DNA of 19,603 nt from an uncultured Caulobacteraceae bacterium (lineage in GTDB: Bacteria > Pseudomonadota > Alphaproteobacteria > Caulobacterales > Caulobacteraceae): NCBI GenBank assembly GCA_937910255.1, contig CALEOQ010000465.1:1-19603 (forward strand). Direction: 5' to 3'. Under the pieces are notes generated by a model that saw only the letters and a program-made list of their open reading frames with translations, was not told where the DNA came from and ran no database searches. This document shows positions 19,036 through 19,603 of the stretch, piece after piece (the first letter of the stretch is position 1; each line of letters opens with the position of its first letter). The translations under genes and the position numbers were made by a program.

Positions 19036-19491
19036 TCAGCGCCAGGCGAAGACCGGCTGGTCGAGATCGGCGACGCGGGTGATCCGCCCCGCGACCAGCT
19101 CGCGCAGCTGATAGACCAGGGCGGCGGTGGGGGCGTGCAGGTGCTGGTCGCCGATCCGCATGCGGATCACCGGCCGCGGGCTTTCCGGAATCGTCTCGAA
19201 GCTGACCGCGGTTTCGTCGCCGATATGGTCCAGGCGTATGCGGTGGGCCGAAGCCACCTCCGCCGGGTTCGGCCGCAACTCGCAGGCGCCGTCCAGCCAG
19301 GCCACCACCGGGCTGATCACATAGCCCGACCGGGTGGGGTAGTCGTCCAGCACGCCGAGGATCTCCGAGGCCGGCAGGGAGACGCCCAGCTCTTCCTCCA
19401 GCTCCCGGAGCGCCGCCTGTTCCAGGGTCTCACCAGGATCGCAGCGTCCGCCCGGCAGGGCCCACTGGCCCGCATGGGCCCGCATGGCCGC
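19036..19491 (-). CDS. NUDIX hydrolase, 5'-truncated by adapter
   Basis: This is the C-terminal 151 residues of a NUDIX-family hydrolase, an enzyme that cleaves nucleoside diphosphates linked to another moiety using Mg2+ or Mn2+. A complete NUDIX box follows HAGQWALPGG: G-x5-E-x7-R-E-L-x-E-E-L-G-V (beginning GRCDPGETLEQAALRELEEE). The HAGQWALPGGR lead-in resembles CoA-pyrophosphatase-type members, but substrate class cannot be fixed. The rest includes a beta-rich segment and a helical C-terminus (ALVYQLRELVAGR). The N-terminus is missing because the genomic sequence stops at 19491; residues translated beyond that come from adapter. It is co-directional with the lipoprotein gene 75 bp downstream. 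Confidence 0.9.
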   Translation of the reverse strand, partial: AAMRAHAGQWALPGGRCDPGETLEQAALRELEEELGVSLPASEILGVLDDYPTRSGYVISPVVAWLDGACELRPNPAEVASAHRIRLDHIGDETAVSFETIPESPRPVIRMRIGDQHLHAPTAALVYQLRELVAGRITRVADLDQPVFAWR

Positions 19492-19549
19492 AGCTCGGAA
19501 GAGCGTCGTGTCGGGAACGAGTGTAGAGCTCGGGGGTGGCCGTATCCTG
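19492..19549 (-). other. Degraded Illumina P5-side adapter (reverse complement)
   Basis: From 19492 the sequence follows the reverse complement of the Illumina universal (P5-side) adapter, including CGGAAGAGCGTCGTGT, but with about eight substitutions, mostly A to C or T to G. Such errors fit low-quality read tails. This is technical sequence, not genome. Confidence 0.95.
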
Positions 19550-19603
19550 AAAAAAAAAAAAAGACCACCACACACCGCTCATGCTCCGGTAGCAGTCACC
19601 CTC
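19550..19603. other. Poly-A run and unassignable tail
   Basis: A run of A at about 19550-19562 follows the adapter, as seen when reads extend past the end of the library molecule. The final ~41 bases match nothing recognised here and are likely low-quality extension or chimeric sequence. Confidence 0.8.

Noticed and set aside
1..19603. CRISPR array, IS element, prophage, toxin-antitoxin or biosynthetic cluster
   Set aside because: No regularly spaced repeats, transposase, integrase or cluster-type enzymes were seen; the direct repeats present are explained by ACAD paralogy or are very short.

Overview
The window is a GC-rich bacterial contig of about 19.6 kb. Its gene content suggests an alphaproteobacterium, most likely of the Caulobacteraceae (Caulobacter/Phenylobacterium type). 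That assignment is an inference from the long-form isocitrate lyase, the ScfR/RamB-type regulator, the HWE-type kinase and EcfG-like promoter motifs; no rRNA or tRNA gene is present to confirm it. Both ends are sequencing artefacts. Positions 1-139 are G-rich low-complexity sequence plus an Illumina P7/index adapter. Positions 19492-19603 are a degraded reverse-complement Illumina P5-side adapter, a poly-A run and an unassignable tail. The genomic insert is therefore about 140-19491, and its first and last genes are cut by adapter.

Layout. (1) 140-4670, plus strand: an acyl-CoA dehydrogenase (ACAD) operon with three tandem ~400-residue paralogues (the first lacking its N-terminus) and one ~378-residue ACAD, closed by a strong terminator. 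The three large proteins keep a candidate catalytic Glu but lack the usual FAD-binding motifs. The small protein keeps the FAD motifs but has Asp at the Glu position. This is the signature of heteromeric alpha2-beta2 ACADs, here with three alternative catalytic subunits beside one partner. (2) 4680-6364, minus strand: a DGPF/YCII-domain protein and an ECF42-type sigma factor overlapping by ATGA, with a candidate self-recognised promoter. (3) 6470-7907, plus strand: undecaprenyl-diphosphate phosphatase (uppP) and a general-stress FMN-binding split-barrel protein with an EcfG-like promoter. (4) 8092-10452: a Crp/Fnr regulator, a convergent overlapping HWE-type histidine kinase without a sensor domain, and a TspO/MBR-like membrane protein. 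(5) 10519-11718, minus strand: a small lipoprotein and a Gly-zipper general stress protein. (6) 11829-17469: the glyoxylate shunt, with isocitrate lyase (aceA, minus), an ScfR/RamB-like regulator (plus) and malate synthase G (glcB, plus). (7) 17538-19491: a membrane-anchored alpha/beta hydrolase (plus), a lipoprotein (minus) and a truncated NUDIX hydrolase (minus).

Two themes link the genes. The first is carbon metabolism: the ACAD operon would oxidise acyl-CoAs, and aceA/glcB would allow growth on the acetyl-CoA produced. The regulator between aceA and glcB belongs to a family that controls this step in other bacteria, and both flanking intergenic regions carry related short motifs. The second is stress and envelope homeostasis: the ECF42 pair, split-barrel stress protein, Gly-zipper stress protein, two lipoproteins, uppP and HWE kinase. 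Three of these transcription units have EcfG-like promoter candidates. No CRISPR array, insertion sequence, phage gene or defence system was seen.
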